The notes beneath the pieces are model-generated. The model did no database searches, was not told the origin of the DNA, and saw nothing but the letters and a program-made list of their open reading frames with translations. Positions 42,495-52,556 of a stretch of 64,000 bases of DNA are shown in pieces. Within the stretch, counting starts at the first letter, position 1, and every line of letters starts with the position of its first letter. The DNA comes from Methylibium sp965279545 (GTDB taxonomy: Bacteria; Pseudomonadota; Gammaproteobacteria; Burkholderiales; Burkholderiaceae_C), in contig NZ_OZ257250.1 in assembly GCF_965279545.1 (NCBI RefSeq), positions 3,286,001-3,350,000 of the forward strand, in the 5' to 3' direction. Position numbers and translations under genes: made by a program.

Positions 42495-44069
42495 TCACAT
42501 CGCCGGGCCGTGCGCCGCGAGCCAATCGGCAACGGCGCCACGTTGTGCCGCGCTGAAGTGCAGCCCGAGCTTCGAGCGGCGCCACAGCACGTCTTCGGCG
42601 GTCACGGCCCACTCGTCGCGCTGCAGGTGCAGCAGCTCCGCCGCGTGCAGACCCGGCGCCACCTCGGCGCCGAGGTCGGCCAGGGCCCGGGCCGCCCCCA
42701 GCAACAGCGCTGCGCGCGTGCCATAAGCCCGGGCCAGCCGCTGCGCCAGCGGCCGCGGCAGCCAGGGGTGGCGGCCTTCGAGCGCCGCCACGAAGCGCGC
42801 GAAATCCTCCGCCGGGGTGCCCGGCTTGCCGGTCCACGCCGACAGGTCGCCGCCCGGCAGCACGGCGGATCCGGTCCAGGCCGCGCGCCGCGCGCCGAGC
42901 AGGCGGCCGATCTCGTCGGCGGCTTCTTCGGCGAGCTTGCGGAAGGTGGTGATCTTGCCGCCCCACACGGTGAGCAGCGGTGCACCGTCGGTGTGGGCTT
43001 CGAGCCGGTAGTCGCGGGTCACGGCGCTCGCCTCGCCTTCGGCATCGTCCAGCAGCGGGCGCACGCCGGCGTAGGACCACACCACGTCGGCCGGCACGAC
43101 GGGCGTCGCGAAGTAGCGGCTGGCCTGCTCGCACAGGTAGGCGATCTCGACGCCGTCGGCGTGTGCTGCGCCGGGCTCGCCGTGGAGCTCGACATCGGTG
43201 GTGCCGATCAGCGTGAAGTCGCGCTCGTAGGGCAGGGCGAAGATGATGCGGCGATCCGGGTTCTGGAACAGGTAGGCGTGCCCGTGGTCGAACAGGCGCG
43301 GCACGACGATGTGGCTGCCCTTCACCAGCCGCAGCTGCCGGGTCGCGAGCGACTCGCCGTGCGCCGATCTCGCCGCGTCGCGCAGGAAGCTCGCGGCCCA
43401 CGGCCCGGCGGCGTTGACCAGCGCGCGGGCCTGCACCTCGATCGCCACGCCGTCGCCACGCAGCGTGGCGCTCCAGCCGGTGTCGTGGCGCTGCGCGTGG
43501 GTGCAGGCGCAGCGGGTCAGCACCGTGGCACCGCACTCGCGGGCGCCGACCGCGGCGAGCACCACCAGCCGCGCGTCGTCGACCCAGCCGTCGCTGTAGA
43601 CGAAGCCGCGGGTCCAGCGCGGCTGCAGCGGCACACCAGCAGGGTGGCGGCGCAGGTCGATGCCGTGCGAGCCGGGCAGCCAGTCGCGCCGCGCGAGGTG
43701 GTCGTACAGGAAGAGACCGGCGCGCACCATCCAGGCCGGGCGCATGGCGGCGTCGTGCGGCATCACGAAGGACAGCGGTCCCATGATGTGCGGCGCGCTG
43801 CGCAGCAGCCGCTCGCGCTCCTGCAACGCCTTGCGCACCAGCCCGAACTCACCATGCTCCAGGTAGCGCAGGCCGCCGTGGATCAACTTGGTGGACGCCG
43901 ACGAGGTGTGCGCCGCCAGGTCGTCGCGCTCGCACAGCACGACGCGCCAGCCGCGGCCGGCGAGATCGCGCGCGATGCCGGCGCCATTGATGCCACCGCC
44001 GACGACCAGCACGTCGCAGTGCAGCAGCTCACCGTGCGGTGCGGGCCTGGGTTGTTCCACTGCTGCCAT
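42495..44069 (-). CDS. glpD: Aerobic glycerol-3-phosphate dehydrogenase
   Basis: 524 residues. Dinucleotide-binding CDVLVVGGGINGAGIARDLA, substrate-site HTSSASTKLIHGGLRYLEHG, and C-terminal GIGDH-type repeats (TVWGGKITTFRKLAEEAADE). FAD enzyme on the inner face of the membrane oxidising glycerol-3-phosphate to dihydroxyacetone phosphate and reducing quinone. Divergent from glpK with 49 bp between starts, so both promoters must overlap in this gap. Confidence 0.95.
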   Translation of the reverse strand: MAAVEQPRPAPHGELLHCDVLVVGGGINGAGIARDLAGRGWRVVLCERDDLAAHTSSASTKLIHGGLRYLEHGEFGLVRKALQERERLLRSAPHIMGPLSFVMPHDAAMRPAWMVRAGLFLYDHLARRDWLPGSHGIDLRRHPAGVPLQPRWTRGFVYSDGWVDDARLVVLAAVGARECGATVLTRCACTHAQRHDTGWSATLRGDGVAIEVQARALVNAAGPWAASFLRDAARSAHGESLATRQLRLVKGSHIVVPRLFDHGHAYLFQNPDRRIIFALPYERDFTLIGTTDVELHGEPGAAHADGVEIAYLCEQASRYFATPVVPADVVWSYAGVRPLLDDAEGEASAVTRDYRLEAHTDGAPLLTVWGGKITTFRKLAEEAADEIGRLLGARRAAWTGSAVLPGGDLSAWTGKPGTPAEDFARFVAALEGRHPWLPRPLAQRLARAYGTRAALLLGAARALADLGAEVAPGLHAAELLHLQRDEWAVTAEDVLWRRSKLGLHFSAAQRGAVADWLAAHGPAM

Positions 44070-44118
44070 TTTGCGGGGCTTCGCTTAGGCTGGGTGACAC
44101 CGATTCACGGACCCGACG

Positions 44119-45612
44119 ATGACCTACCTGCTCGCCCTCGACCAGGGCACCTCCAGCTCGCGCAGCATCGTGTTCGGCCGCGACGGCCGCATCCGGGCGA
44201 TGGCGCAGCGCGAGTTCCGCCAGATCTACCCGCGGCCGGGCTGGGTGGAACACGACCCGATGGAGATCTGGCAGACGCAGCTCGCCACCGCGCGCGAGGC
44301 GCTGGCGCAGGCCGGACTGGGTGCGCAGGACATCGCGGCGATCGGCATCACCAACCAGCGCGAGACCACGCTCTTGTGGGAGCGCGCCAGCGGTCGCCCG
44401 ATCGCCAACGCCGTCGTCTGGCAGGACCGCCGCACCGAGCCGCTGTGCGCACGGTGGCGCGAGCGGGGCCTGGCCGATGCGGTGCGCGACGCAACCGGGC
44501 TGGTGATCGACCCCTACTTCTCGGCCAGCAAGATCGCCTGGCTGCTCGAGCACGTGCCGGGTGCGCGGGCGCAAGCCGAGCGCGGCGAGCTGGCCTTCGG
44601 TACCGTCGACAGCTGGCTGCTGTGGCAGCTGACCGGCGGGCGCGTGCATGCCACCGACACCACCAACGCCTCGCGCACGATGCTGTTCGACATCGACCGC
44701 GGTGCCTGGAGCGACGCGCTGCTGGCCGCGCTGGACATCCCGCGCCCGCTGCTGCCGGCGGTGCAGCCCTCGGCCTCGCACTTCGGCGACTGCGAGCCCG
44801 CGCTGCTGGGCCGCACCGTGCCGGTGTGCGGCATCGCCGGCGACCAGCAGGCGGCGCTGTTCGGCCAGGCCGGTTTCCGCGCCGGGCTGGCGAAGAACAC
44901 CTACGGCACCGGCTGCTTCCTGCTGATGCACACCGGCGCGCAGCGGCAGGCCTCGACCCACGGCCTGATCACGACCGCTGCGGCGCAGGTGGGCCCGCAA
45001 CGCCAGTACGCGCTGGAGGGCAGCGTGTTCATCGGCGGCGCGGTGGTGCAGTGGCTGCGCGACGGGCTGCACGCGATCCGCGGCAGCGGCGAGGTGCAGG
45101 CGCTGGCCGAGAGCGTGCCGGACGCCGGCGGCGTGGTGGTGGTGCCGGCCTTCACCGGCCTCGGTGCTCCGTATTGGCAGCCGCAAGCTACGGGCGCGAT
45201 CGTCGGCCTGACGCGCGGCAGCACGGCGGCGCACATCGCACGCGCGGCGCTGGAGAGCATTGCCTTCCAGAGCGCGGCATTGCTCGACGCGATGAGCCGC
45301 GATGCCATCGCCGCCGGCGGCCAGGCGGTCAGCGAACTGCGCGTGGACGGCGGCGCCTGTGTCAACGACCTGCTGATGCAGTTCCAGGCCGACCTGCTGG
45401 GCATTCCGGTGGTGCGCCCGCAGGTGATCGAGACCACGGCGCTCGGCGCGGCCTACCTGGCCGGGCTGGGCTGCAGCGTCTACGCGGGCCCGGACGAGCT
45501 CGCCGCGCAATGGCAGGTCGAACGGCGCTTCCTGCCGACGCTGCCGCGCGAGCGTGCGGCAGAGCGGATGTCGCGCTGGGAACGCGCCGTGCGGCAGGCC
45601 GTCGCCGCGTGA
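44119..45612 (+). CDS. glpK: Glycerol kinase
   Basis: 497 residues. FGGY-kinase motifs: YLLALDQGTSSSRSIVFGRD, GITNQRETTLLWER, FGTVDSWLLWQLTGG, GIAGDQQAALFGQAGF, KNTYGTGCFLLM, FTGLGAPYWQPQATGAIVGL and LRVDGGACVNDLLMQFQAD. Phosphorylates glycerol to glycerol-3-phosphate, the GlpD substrate. No glpF uptake gene or GlpR/DeoR regulator is next to it. Length normal. Confidence 0.97.
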   Translation: MTYLLALDQGTSSSRSIVFGRDGRIRAMAQREFRQIYPRPGWVEHDPMEIWQTQLATAREALAQAGLGAQDIAAIGITNQRETTLLWERASGRPIANAVVWQDRRTEPLCARWRERGLADAVRDATGLVIDPYFSASKIAWLLEHVPGARAQAERGELAFGTVDSWLLWQLTGGRVHATDTTNASRTMLFDIDRGAWSDALLAALDIPRPLLPAVQPSASHFGDCEPALLGRTVPVCGIAGDQQAALFGQAGFRAGLAKNTYGTGCFLLMHTGAQRQASTHGLITTAAAQVGPQRQYALEGSVFIGGAVVQWLRDGLHAIRGSGEVQALAESVPDAGGVVVVPAFTGLGAPYWQPQATGAIVGLTRGSTAAHIARAALESIAFQSAALLDAMSRDAIAAGGQAVSELRVDGGACVNDLLMQFQADLLGIPVVRPQVIETTALGAAYLAGLGCSVYAGPDELAAQWQVERRFLPTLPRERAAERMSRWERAVRQAVAA

Positions 45613-45668
45613 TGCGGCCCGCGCCGGCGCTGATCGGCAAACCGGTGCGCGGTCGGGCCCCGCGTCGC

Positions 45669-46109
45669 TCAGGTCGCGTGGCCCTCGTTGCGCTCCACGG
45701 CGCAGCCGCTGATGCGCCAGGCCTTGCCGGGCTGGCGCTGCAGTCGGTAGACGGCCAGCCACATGTCGCCGCTGGCATCGGTCATCTGGACGGCCTGGAT
45801 CACGCTGCCGTCGTCGCCCCGCTCGGGCTTGAGGAAGGCGACCGACGCCGGGCGGTAGACCACCGGGTAGCCGCTGCGCACCATCGCCATGAAGAGGCCC
45901 GGGTTCGGGAACAGACGGCGGACGTTCGGCGCGGCGAACGAATACGCGCGCTCGGCATCGTCGGCCGCGAAGGCGGCCAGCTGCGCCTCGACGACGGCGC
46001 GCACCTGCCGGGCTTGGGCCGCACCCAGAACGCCCGCCTGCGCGGCCGGCGCACCGGCCAGGCAGAGCGCGGCGAGCAGACCCCAGCACCAGCGCTTGAA
46101 CGATCGCAT
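45669..46109 (-). CDS. Secreted DUF4864 protein
   Basis: 146 residues. Signal peptide (about 1-25, cut near AQA). Body VVEAQLAAFAADDAERAYSF, NVRRLFPNPGLFMAMVRSGY and VYRPASVAFL match DUF4864 (NTF2-like fold). Periplasmic, function unknown. Convergent with glpK, 56 bp away. Confidence 0.85.
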   Translation of the reverse strand: MRSFKRWCWGLLAALCLAGAPAAQAGVLGAAQARQVRAVVEAQLAAFAADDAERAYSFAAPNVRRLFPNPGLFMAMVRSGYPVVYRPASVAFLKPERGDDGSVIQAVQMTDASGDMWLAVYRLQRQPGKAWRISGCAVERNEGHAT

Positions 46110-46178
46110 CGCGGACTCCTGCGGGACGGCGGCCCGATGATGCCGGAGGCACAGGCCCCTTGTCGAGAATCGGGGAAC

Positions 46179-47885
46179 TCAGGGCGACGCAACCCAGGGT
46201 GGCCCGTCGGTGCCCAAGGCCTCGAGCGCCTCCCGGTCCGTGCGAAAGAACCGGCTGCCCGCCAGGGTCATGGCCACTTCACCGGAGGCGAGAACCTGAT
46301 GCACCTGGTGCTTCACACCGGAGAAATGCAGCGCAACGGCGTCCCGCCCCACCTGTCGATGGATCGCCCTCAATGTTTCGACGCCGGTGGCATCGATGTC
46401 GTTGATGGCGCTGCAGCAAAGCAGCACCGTCCGTGTGCCGGGCGTCTGCCGAAGCCGCTCGGTGACGAATCGCTCCAGTTGCGGCGCGGTGACGTAGCTG
46501 ATGCCAGCGTCCATGCGGACAGCCAGAACGTGCGGCGCGACCGGTGGCAGCCCGTGAAGCCGGCGGTCCCGCAGCACGCCGTCGGGATGAAGGCCGACCT
46601 CCACGATGCGGGGCCGGGAGCGCCGGTACAGATAGCACAGGATCGACGCGACGGTGCCCGCGAGCACGCCCCACTGAAGCTGCGGCACCGTGGCCAGCGT
46701 CGCACCGAAGGTGAGCACCGCGACGACACCGTCGTCGCGCGAAACGCGCCAGATCCTGCGGAACACGCGCAGATCGATCAGCGTGAGCACCGGCGCAATG
46801 ACGATGGCCGCCAGCACCGCGGTGGGCAGCGGCGACAGCAGCGAGCCGCCCCACAAGGTGCAGGCCGTCACGCACGCCGCGCACACCAGCGTCGACCAGC
46901 CGCTCGTGGCACCGACATAGACGTTCAACGAAGAACGGGAGAACGAACCGCTCACCGGGAAAGCGCCGCTCGCGCCGCTGGCGATCTTGGCCAGCCCCTG
47001 ACCGATCAGCTCCTGGTTCTCGTCCCAGGCCGTCGCCCCCGTGCGCGGCAGCGTGCGGCAACTGGACAAGGCTTCCGTGAAGCTGATCAGCGCGACGATC
47101 ACGGCCGCCGGCAGCAGCGCACGGTGCTGATCGAGACCGATCGACGGCAGCGCCCCGAGCGCGGGCAGACCGTGCGGGACGGCTCCGACCACGGCACCGC
47201 CCAGGCCCTGGAAGCCGGTGGCCACGCTGACGCCGATGCCGGCGGCGCAGACCACCAGCACGCCCGGCACGCGAGGCCAGCGGCGCTTGTGCAGGAGCAG
47301 GAAGGCCAGCGCGCTCAGGCCGAAAGCGGCGGTCGTCAGCAGCCGCCATGGCTCGCCGCGAACCGTCTCGTCCAGGCGGCCCCACGCGGCGGCATCCAGC
47401 GGCGCCGGCAGACCCAGCAGCGCCGGCAGCTGCGACAGCAGGATGATCAGGGCGGCCGCGTTGACGAAGCCGGCGACCACCGGCTGCGACACGAAGTGCG
47501 CGACGGCACCGAGCCGCAGCGCACCGAGCGCCAGCTGGATCGCGCCCGCATGGATCGCGAGCCAGACGGCCAGGTGCACCCACTCGACGCTGCCCGGACG
47601 GGCCAGCGGCTGCAGCGAGGCGAAGGTCAGCAGGCTCGTCAGCGCCACCGGCCCGACGGCGAGCAGCGGCGAAGAGCCCCACAGGATGCCGACCACCGCC
47701 GGCAGCATGGCCGCATACAGCCCGGTCTCGGGCGGCATGCCCGCGAGGGCGGCGTAGGCGATCGACTGCGGGATCAGCAGCAACGCCACGCTCACGCCGG
47801 CCCACACGTCCTTGCGCAAGGAGTCGCGCGTGGGCCGCGGCCACGCCAGGAACGGCAAGCATCGGCGCCACCGGGGCATCGTCAT
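46179..47885 (-). CDS. SulP-family anion transporter with STAS domain
   Basis: 568 residues. SulP transport domain with about ten or more helices (WAGVSVALLLIPQSIAYAAL, GMPPETGLYAAMLPAVVGIL, GAFPVSGSFSRSSLNVYVGA, which matches the SulP signature region) and a C-terminal STAS domain (about 440-555; ISYVTAPQLERFV, AINDIDATGVETLRAIH). SulP carriers move sulfate, bicarbonate or related anions. It ends the leftward run from SoeABC, so sulfate export or uptake linked to sulfite oxidation is the likeliest role, not proven. Confidence 0.9.
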   Translation of the reverse strand: MTMPRWRRCLPFLAWPRPTRDSLRKDVWAGVSVALLLIPQSIAYAALAGMPPETGLYAAMLPAVVGILWGSSPLLAVGPVALTSLLTFASLQPLARPGSVEWVHLAVWLAIHAGAIQLALGALRLGAVAHFVSQPVVAGFVNAAALIILLSQLPALLGLPAPLDAAAWGRLDETVRGEPWRLLTTAAFGLSALAFLLLHKRRWPRVPGVLVVCAAGIGVSVATGFQGLGGAVVGAVPHGLPALGALPSIGLDQHRALLPAAVIVALISFTEALSSCRTLPRTGATAWDENQELIGQGLAKIASGASGAFPVSGSFSRSSLNVYVGATSGWSTLVCAACVTACTLWGGSLLSPLPTAVLAAIVIAPVLTLIDLRVFRRIWRVSRDDGVVAVLTFGATLATVPQLQWGVLAGTVASILCYLYRRSRPRIVEVGLHPDGVLRDRRLHGLPPVAPHVLAVRMDAGISYVTAPQLERFVTERLRQTPGTRTVLLCCSAINDIDATGVETLRAIHRQVGRDAVALHFSGVKHQVHQVLASGEVAMTLAGSRFFRTDREALEALGTDGPPWVASP

Positions 47886-47902
47886 GACGGATGCCACCGG
47901 GC

Positions 47903-48844
47903 CTACGAGATCGCCTGGTAATACAGGTTCTGCGGGTGATTGGCCTGCGCGAAGAAGAACCAGCGCTCGGCGATCAGGCCGGCGAACTGCACCGCGAACG
48001 CGATCCAGAACATCGCGACGGAAGCGCTGCCGATGCCTGCCCACAGCAGCGCCAGCGGGAGGGCGAACGCCATCGCGAGGAACCCCCATTTGACCGAGCG
48101 CAGCGCGGACGCGCTGCGCCCGTGGAAGAACTCGCGCGTGTTGAAGGACCCGCCCATCGCGCCCTGGCTCAGCTGCACGATGTGCTGGTGCTTCACGCCG
48201 ATCGCGGTCTGCAGCGTGGACTTGGGCTTCAGCCGCGCATTGCGCGCCAGCGACGCACCGCGCGACACCAGCGCACCCGTCGTCAGCGCGATGGCCGCTG
48301 CGGCGTAGAAGTCGCTGAGCGAAGGAGCGAACGCGGCCGCAGCGGCCGTGGCGAGGCAGAAGCCGGACGCCATGCCGAGCAGCACGAAGTTGATCACCGT
48401 CAGCGGACTGGCCCATTCGCGCAGGAAGCGAATGCACGCGTAGATCATGCCGGTGCAGACGAACAGGGCCGCGCAGGCGGCGCTCGCCAGCGCCCCGCTC
48501 AGGAAACTCGTTCCCCAGCCGAGGTAGTGATCGAGCCCGTAGGCCGCAACGCCGGCCATGAACACCGGCAGAGCGATCACTTCGCGCGACAGCCACGATG
48601 TGCGCCAGCAGGCAGCCGCGCGCCACGCCCGTTCCGGATGACCGAGATGGAAGAAAGACGCGAGCAGCCCGAGCGCCGCCAGCACCAGCGCGACGAGCGC
48701 TCCGAGGGCGAAGAAGGCGGCGCCGGGCATCGCCTCGATCCACCGCAGGCGCTGCGCCCATTCGGCGGTGTACAGCGCCAGCAGCAGGCCCTGCGCCGTG
48801 CCGATCAAGGTGGTCAGGAGGATGACGGAGAAAGCGGGGTTCAT
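47903..48844 (-). CDS. soeC: DmsC/NrfD-like membrane anchor, probable sulfite dehydrogenase SoeC
   Basis: 313 residues, about eight transmembrane helices. DmsC-family anchor: MNPAFSVILLTTLIGTAQGL, LASFFHLGHPERAWRAAACW, TGMIYACIRFLREW and WRTSWLSREVIALP. It should tie the SoeAB complex to the membrane and pass electrons to quinone. Gene order A-B-C and gap of 13 bp to soeB fit SoeABC of Allochromatium and Burkholderiales. A DMSO-reductase anchor is the alternative. Confidence 0.85.
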   Translation of the reverse strand: MNPAFSVILLTTLIGTAQGLLLALYTAEWAQRLRWIEAMPGAAFFALGALVALVLAALGLLASFFHLGHPERAWRAAACWRTSWLSREVIALPVFMAGVAAYGLDHYLGWGTSFLSGALASAACAALFVCTGMIYACIRFLREWASPLTVINFVLLGMASGFCLATAAAAAFAPSLSDFYAAAAIALTTGALVSRGASLARNARLKPKSTLQTAIGVKHQHIVQLSQGAMGGSFNTREFFHGRSASALRSVKWGFLAMAFALPLALLWAGIGSASVAMFWIAFAVQFAGLIAERWFFFAQANHPQNLYYQAIS

Positions 48845-48857
48845 CGCGGCGGCGTCC

Positions 48858-49589
48858 TCACCACGATGCGGCGTCGTCCAGCGACGGGTCCGACAGCGCC
48901 GGCTTGGGCAGCTTGCCGTCGATCTTCAGCGGGTTGTCGGCCCGCACCAGCTGGTCGGTGTGCACCCGCGCTTCGGTGCGCCGCCGGGGCAGGTAGTGGT
49001 TGGCGGGCTGCGTGCCCCACTCGGGCATCAGCGCATGGCCGCCGCTGTCGCGGATGGCTTGCGACACCTCGGAGTCGGGGTCGTGGATGTCGCCGAACAA
49101 CCTGGCGCTGGTCGGGCAGGCCATCACGCAGGCCGGCCGGCGGTCGCGCTCGGGCAAGGCCTCGTCGTAGATGCGGTCGACGCACAGGGTGCACTTCTTC
49201 ATCACCTTCTGCTGCTCGTCGAGCTCCCGCGCGCCGTAGGGGCAGGCCCAGGAGCAGTACTTGCAGCCGATGCACTTGTCGTAGTCGACCAGCACGATGC
49301 CGTCTTCCTTGCGCTTGTACGAGGCACCGGTCGGACACACCGGCACGCACGGCGGGTCCTCGCAATGCAGGCAGCTCTTCGGGAGGTGCAAGGTCTGCGT
49401 GTCGGGAAACTCCCCGACCTCGAAGGTCTGCACGCGGTTGAAGAAGGTGCCGGTCGGGTCCTTGCCGTAGGGGTTGAAGTCCGCCAGCGTGCCGGCCTCG
49501 CCGGAGGTGTTCCATTCCTTGCAGCTCGTCACGCAGGCATGGCAGCCGACGCACACATTGAGGTCGATGACCAGGGCGAGTTGGGTCAC
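48858..49589 (-). CDS. soeB: Four-cluster ferredoxin subunit, probable SoeB
   Basis: 243 residues from GTG 49589, overlapping the soeA stop (GTGA). Sixteen Cys in four 4Fe-4S motifs: CVGCHACVTSCKEWN, CLHCEDPPCVPVCPTGA, CIGCKYCSWACPYGARE and CTLCVDRIY ... CVMACPTSARLFGD. Electron transfer from the molybdenum subunit to the anchor. The final ~50 residues (HTDQLVRADNPLKIDG...) are polar. No signal peptide, so the complex faces the cytoplasm. Confidence 0.9.
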   Translation of the reverse strand: MTQLALVIDLNVCVGCHACVTSCKEWNTSGEAGTLADFNPYGKDPTGTFFNRVQTFEVGEFPDTQTLHLPKSCLHCEDPPCVPVCPTGASYKRKEDGIVLVDYDKCIGCKYCSWACPYGARELDEQQKVMKKCTLCVDRIYDEALPERDRRPACVMACPTSARLFGDIHDPDSEVSQAIRDSGGHALMPEWGTQPANHYLPRRRTEARVHTDQLVRADNPLKIDGKLPKPALSDPSLDDAASW

Positions 49590-52498
49590 GGTGCTTCCTT
49601 GTCCTCGTGTTTCAGGCCGCCGCGCGAGAACGCCTGCCAGAGGCGCCAGGACTTGCCGGTTCCCGGCACGGCCGGCATCGCGGCGAACTGGGGCGAGGTC
49701 TCCTGCGGCTCTTCGGCACCCGCCGGATAGATGCGCACGCGCACGTCGTACCAGCCGGCCTGGCCGGTGACCGGGTCCGAGTTCGAGATCCTGCGGTCGC
49801 CGTCCGTGATCTCGTCGGTGATCAGGTGGTTGAGCAGGAAGCCGCGGCGCGATTCGTTGGCCTGCGCCGACAGCTGCCACGCGCCGGCGGCCTTGCCGAT
49901 CGCATTCCAGGTCCAGACGGTGCCCGGCTCGACCGCCTGCGAGTGACGCGCCTGGCAGCGCACCTTGCCCCAGGGCGATTCGACCCACATCCAGCCGTCG
50001 TCCGCGATCTGCGCCGCACGCGCCGTCACCGGGTTCACGAACAGGTAGTTGTGCGCGTGGATCTGTCGCAACCAGGCATTCTGCGAATCCCACGAGTGGT
50101 ACATCGCCATCGGCCGCTGCGTCACGGCATTGAGCGGGTAGCGAGCGCTGTCGGTGTTCAGCTCCTCCAGCGGTGCGAAGTAGAACGGCAAGGGGTCGAA
50201 GTAGCGCTCGATGCGCTCGCGCAGGGCCTCCGGCGGCCGGCGGCCCGGCCGCTTGCCCTGGGCCGCGAGGCGGAAGGTCTGCAGCACCTCCGAGTAGAGC
50301 TGGATCACGATGGGATCGGCAAAGCGGCGCAGCCGGGTGCGCTGCGCCCACTCCATGTAGCCCTGGTTCCAGTTGCGCATGTACTGGTAGGACGGCGGCA
50401 GCTTGTGGTGGAAGACGCAGTTGTTCTTGGCGTACATCTCCCACTGGCGCTCGTTCGGCTCGCCTTTCAGGACCTGGTCGCCGTTGGGACCGCGCCAACC
50501 CGACAGGAAGCCGATGCCGGAGCCCGGCTCGGTTTCGTAGCGCACGATGAACTCCGGGTAGTCCTTGAACTTGCGCTGGCCGTCCGGCGTCGTGAAAGCC
50601 GGCAGCTTCAGGCGGCTCGCCAGCTCGATCAGCACCTCCTGGAAGGGCTTGCACTGCCCCGTGGGCGGCAGCACCGGCACGCGCACCGCGTCGGTCGGCC
50701 CGTCGAACTCCGAGATCGGCCGGTCGAGGATCGACATCACGTCGTGGCGCTCGAGGTAGGTGGTGTCGGGCAGCACCAGGTCGGCGTAGGCCGTCATCTC
50801 CGACTGGAAGGCGTCGCAGACCGCGATGAACGGGATCTTGTAGTCGCCGTCCTCGTGGCGGTCGTTGAGCATCCTGCGGACCTCGGACGTGTTCATCGTC
50901 GAGTTCCAGGCCATGTTGGCCATGAAAATCAGCAAGGTGTCGATGCGGTAGGGGTCGCCGCGCCAGGCGTTCGTGATCACGTTGTGCATCAGCCCGTGGA
51001 CCGACAGCGGGTGCTCCCACGAGAAGCCCTTGTCGATGCGCACCGGGCCGCCGTCGTCGTCGACGAACAGGTCGTCGGGCGACGCGGGCCACCCCAGCGG
51101 CAGGCCGCCGAGCGGCGTGTCGGGCTTCACGGCTGCGGGGCTGTTCGGCGGCTTCGCGCTCGGCGGGATGGCGCGCGGGAACGGTGCCTTGTGGCGAAAG
51201 CCCCCGGGGCGGTCGATCGTGCCGAGCAGCGACATCAGGATCGCCAGCGCACGGATGGTGTGAAAGCCGTTCGAGTGCGCGGCCAGCCCGCGCATCGCAT
51301 GGAAGGCCACCGGGTTGCCGGTCACCGTCGCGTGCTCCTCGCCCCACGAATCGGTCCACGCGATCGGCAGCTCGATCTTCTGGTCGCGCGCCGTCATGCC
51401 CATCTCGTGGGCGAGCCGGCGGATCGTCTCGGCGGGAATGCCGGTGATGCCACTGGCCCATTCGGGCGTGCAGTCCCGCACGCGGTCCTCGATCAACTGC
51501 ATCGCCGGCTTGACGCGGCGGCCATCGGGCAGCTCGAAACTGCCGAACAGGCAGGGATCGGCGCCGCGTGTGTGGGCGCGCACCGGACGATCGGTGACGC
51601 GGTCCCACCACAGCTTGTTCTGCGGGTACTGCGGGTTGATTTCGGGACTGTCGGGGTCGGACGCCATGAGGCCGACGTCGTCGGCGTCCTGGTCGTCATG
51701 GATCAGGTAACCGGCATTCGAGTAGCGGGCGATGAAATCGCGGTCGTAGAGGCCGATGGCGATCAGCTCGTGGATCAGCGCGAGCATCAGTGCACCGTCG
51801 GTGCCGGGTTTGATCGGCACCCATTCGTCGGCGATCGCCGAGTAGCCGGTGCGGATGGGATTGATGGAAATGAAGCGCCCGCCGGCACGCTTGAACTTCG
51901 CGATCGCGATCTTCAGCGGGTTCGAGTGGTGGTCCTCGGCGGTGCCGATCATCACGAACAGCTTGGCGCGGTCGAGGTCGGGGCCGCCGAACTCCCAGAA
52001 CGAGCCGCCGATCGTGTAGATCATCCCGGCGGCCATGTTCACCGAACAGAAGCCGCCGTGGGCGGCATAGTTGGGCGTGCCGAACTGCCGCGCGAACAGG
52101 CCCGTGAGCGCCTGCATCTGGTCGCGGCCGGTGAAGAGCGCGAACTTCTTCGGGTCGGTCGAACGAATGCGGCGCAGGCGGTCTTCGAGCATCGCGAAGG
52201 CCTCGTCCCACGAGATCGGCTCGAAATCGGCCGCGCCCCGCTCCGAGCCGGGCTTGCGCCGCAGCGGCTGCGTGAGCCGCGCCGGCGAGACCTGCTTCAT
52301 GATCCCCGAGCTGCCCTTGGCACAGATCACGCCCTGGTTCAGCGGGTGGTCGGGGTTGCCGTCGATGTAACGCAGCCGGCCGTCCTCGAGGTGCACGCGG
52401 ATGCCGCAGCGGCAGGCGCACATGTAGCAGGTGGTGTGCCTGACCTCCCGCGACGGCGTGGATGCGGCCGCGTCGGCGTCGGTGTGTTGCGTGCTCAT
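49586..52498 (-). CDS. soeA: Molybdopterin oxidoreductase, probable sulfite dehydrogenase SoeA
   Basis: 970 residues, matching SoeA (about 965-1000). N-terminal 4Fe-4S site Cys24, Cys27, Cys31, Cys59 (CYMCACRCG ... GVICAKG), then the Mo-bis-MGD domains: QFGTPNYAAHGGFCSVNMAA with a Cys candidate Mo ligand, KIELPIAWTDSWG and the C-terminal nucleotide-binding fold. No Tat signal, so cytoplasmic, unlike DMSO or polysulfide reductases. Oxidises sulfite to sulfate in SoeABC. SoeB/SoeC and a SulP gene next to it support this. Substrate is inferred, not read directly. Confidence 0.88.
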   Translation of the reverse strand: MSTQHTDADAAASTPSREVRHTTCYMCACRCGIRVHLEDGRLRYIDGNPDHPLNQGVICAKGSSGIMKQVSPARLTQPLRRKPGSERGAADFEPISWDEAFAMLEDRLRRIRSTDPKKFALFTGRDQMQALTGLFARQFGTPNYAAHGGFCSVNMAAGMIYTIGGSFWEFGGPDLDRAKLFVMIGTAEDHHSNPLKIAIAKFKRAGGRFISINPIRTGYSAIADEWVPIKPGTDGALMLALIHELIAIGLYDRDFIARYSNAGYLIHDDQDADDVGLMASDPDSPEINPQYPQNKLWWDRVTDRPVRAHTRGADPCLFGSFELPDGRRVKPAMQLIEDRVRDCTPEWASGITGIPAETIRRLAHEMGMTARDQKIELPIAWTDSWGEEHATVTGNPVAFHAMRGLAAHSNGFHTIRALAILMSLLGTIDRPGGFRHKAPFPRAIPPSAKPPNSPAAVKPDTPLGGLPLGWPASPDDLFVDDDGGPVRIDKGFSWEHPLSVHGLMHNVITNAWRGDPYRIDTLLIFMANMAWNSTMNTSEVRRMLNDRHEDGDYKIPFIAVCDAFQSEMTAYADLVLPDTTYLERHDVMSILDRPISEFDGPTDAVRVPVLPPTGQCKPFQEVLIELASRLKLPAFTTPDGQRKFKDYPEFIVRYETEPGSGIGFLSGWRGPNGDQVLKGEPNERQWEMYAKNNCVFHHKLPPSYQYMRNWNQGYMEWAQRTRLRRFADPIVIQLYSEVLQTFRLAAQGKRPGRRPPEALRERIERYFDPLPFYFAPLEELNTDSARYPLNAVTQRPMAMYHSWDSQNAWLRQIHAHNYLFVNPVTARAAQIADDGWMWVESPWGKVRCQARHSQAVEPGTVWTWNAIGKAAGAWQLSAQANESRRGFLLNHLITDEITDGDRRISNSDPVTGQAGWYDVRVRIYPAGAEEPQETSPQFAAMPAVPGTGKSWRLWQAFSRGGLKHEDKEAP

Positions 52499-52556
52499 AG
52501 GAGTACCTTCGTGCTGGGCACTTCGGTGCGAGCCCCTTCGGGCGGCCGTGCATGGC

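Noticed and set aside
42297..47921. A plus-strand open frame of over 1800 codons
   Set aside because: It crosses glpD, glpK, DUF4864 and SulP in other frames; the length comes from the lack of AT-rich stops in GC-rich DNA, and the translation is Arg/Gly/Ala-rich without domains.
49586..52498. SoeA as a DMSO, polysulfide or nitrate reductase
   Set aside because: No Tat signal and the size, lack of signal and SulP neighbour fit cytoplasmic SoeA better, though exact substrate is still inferred.
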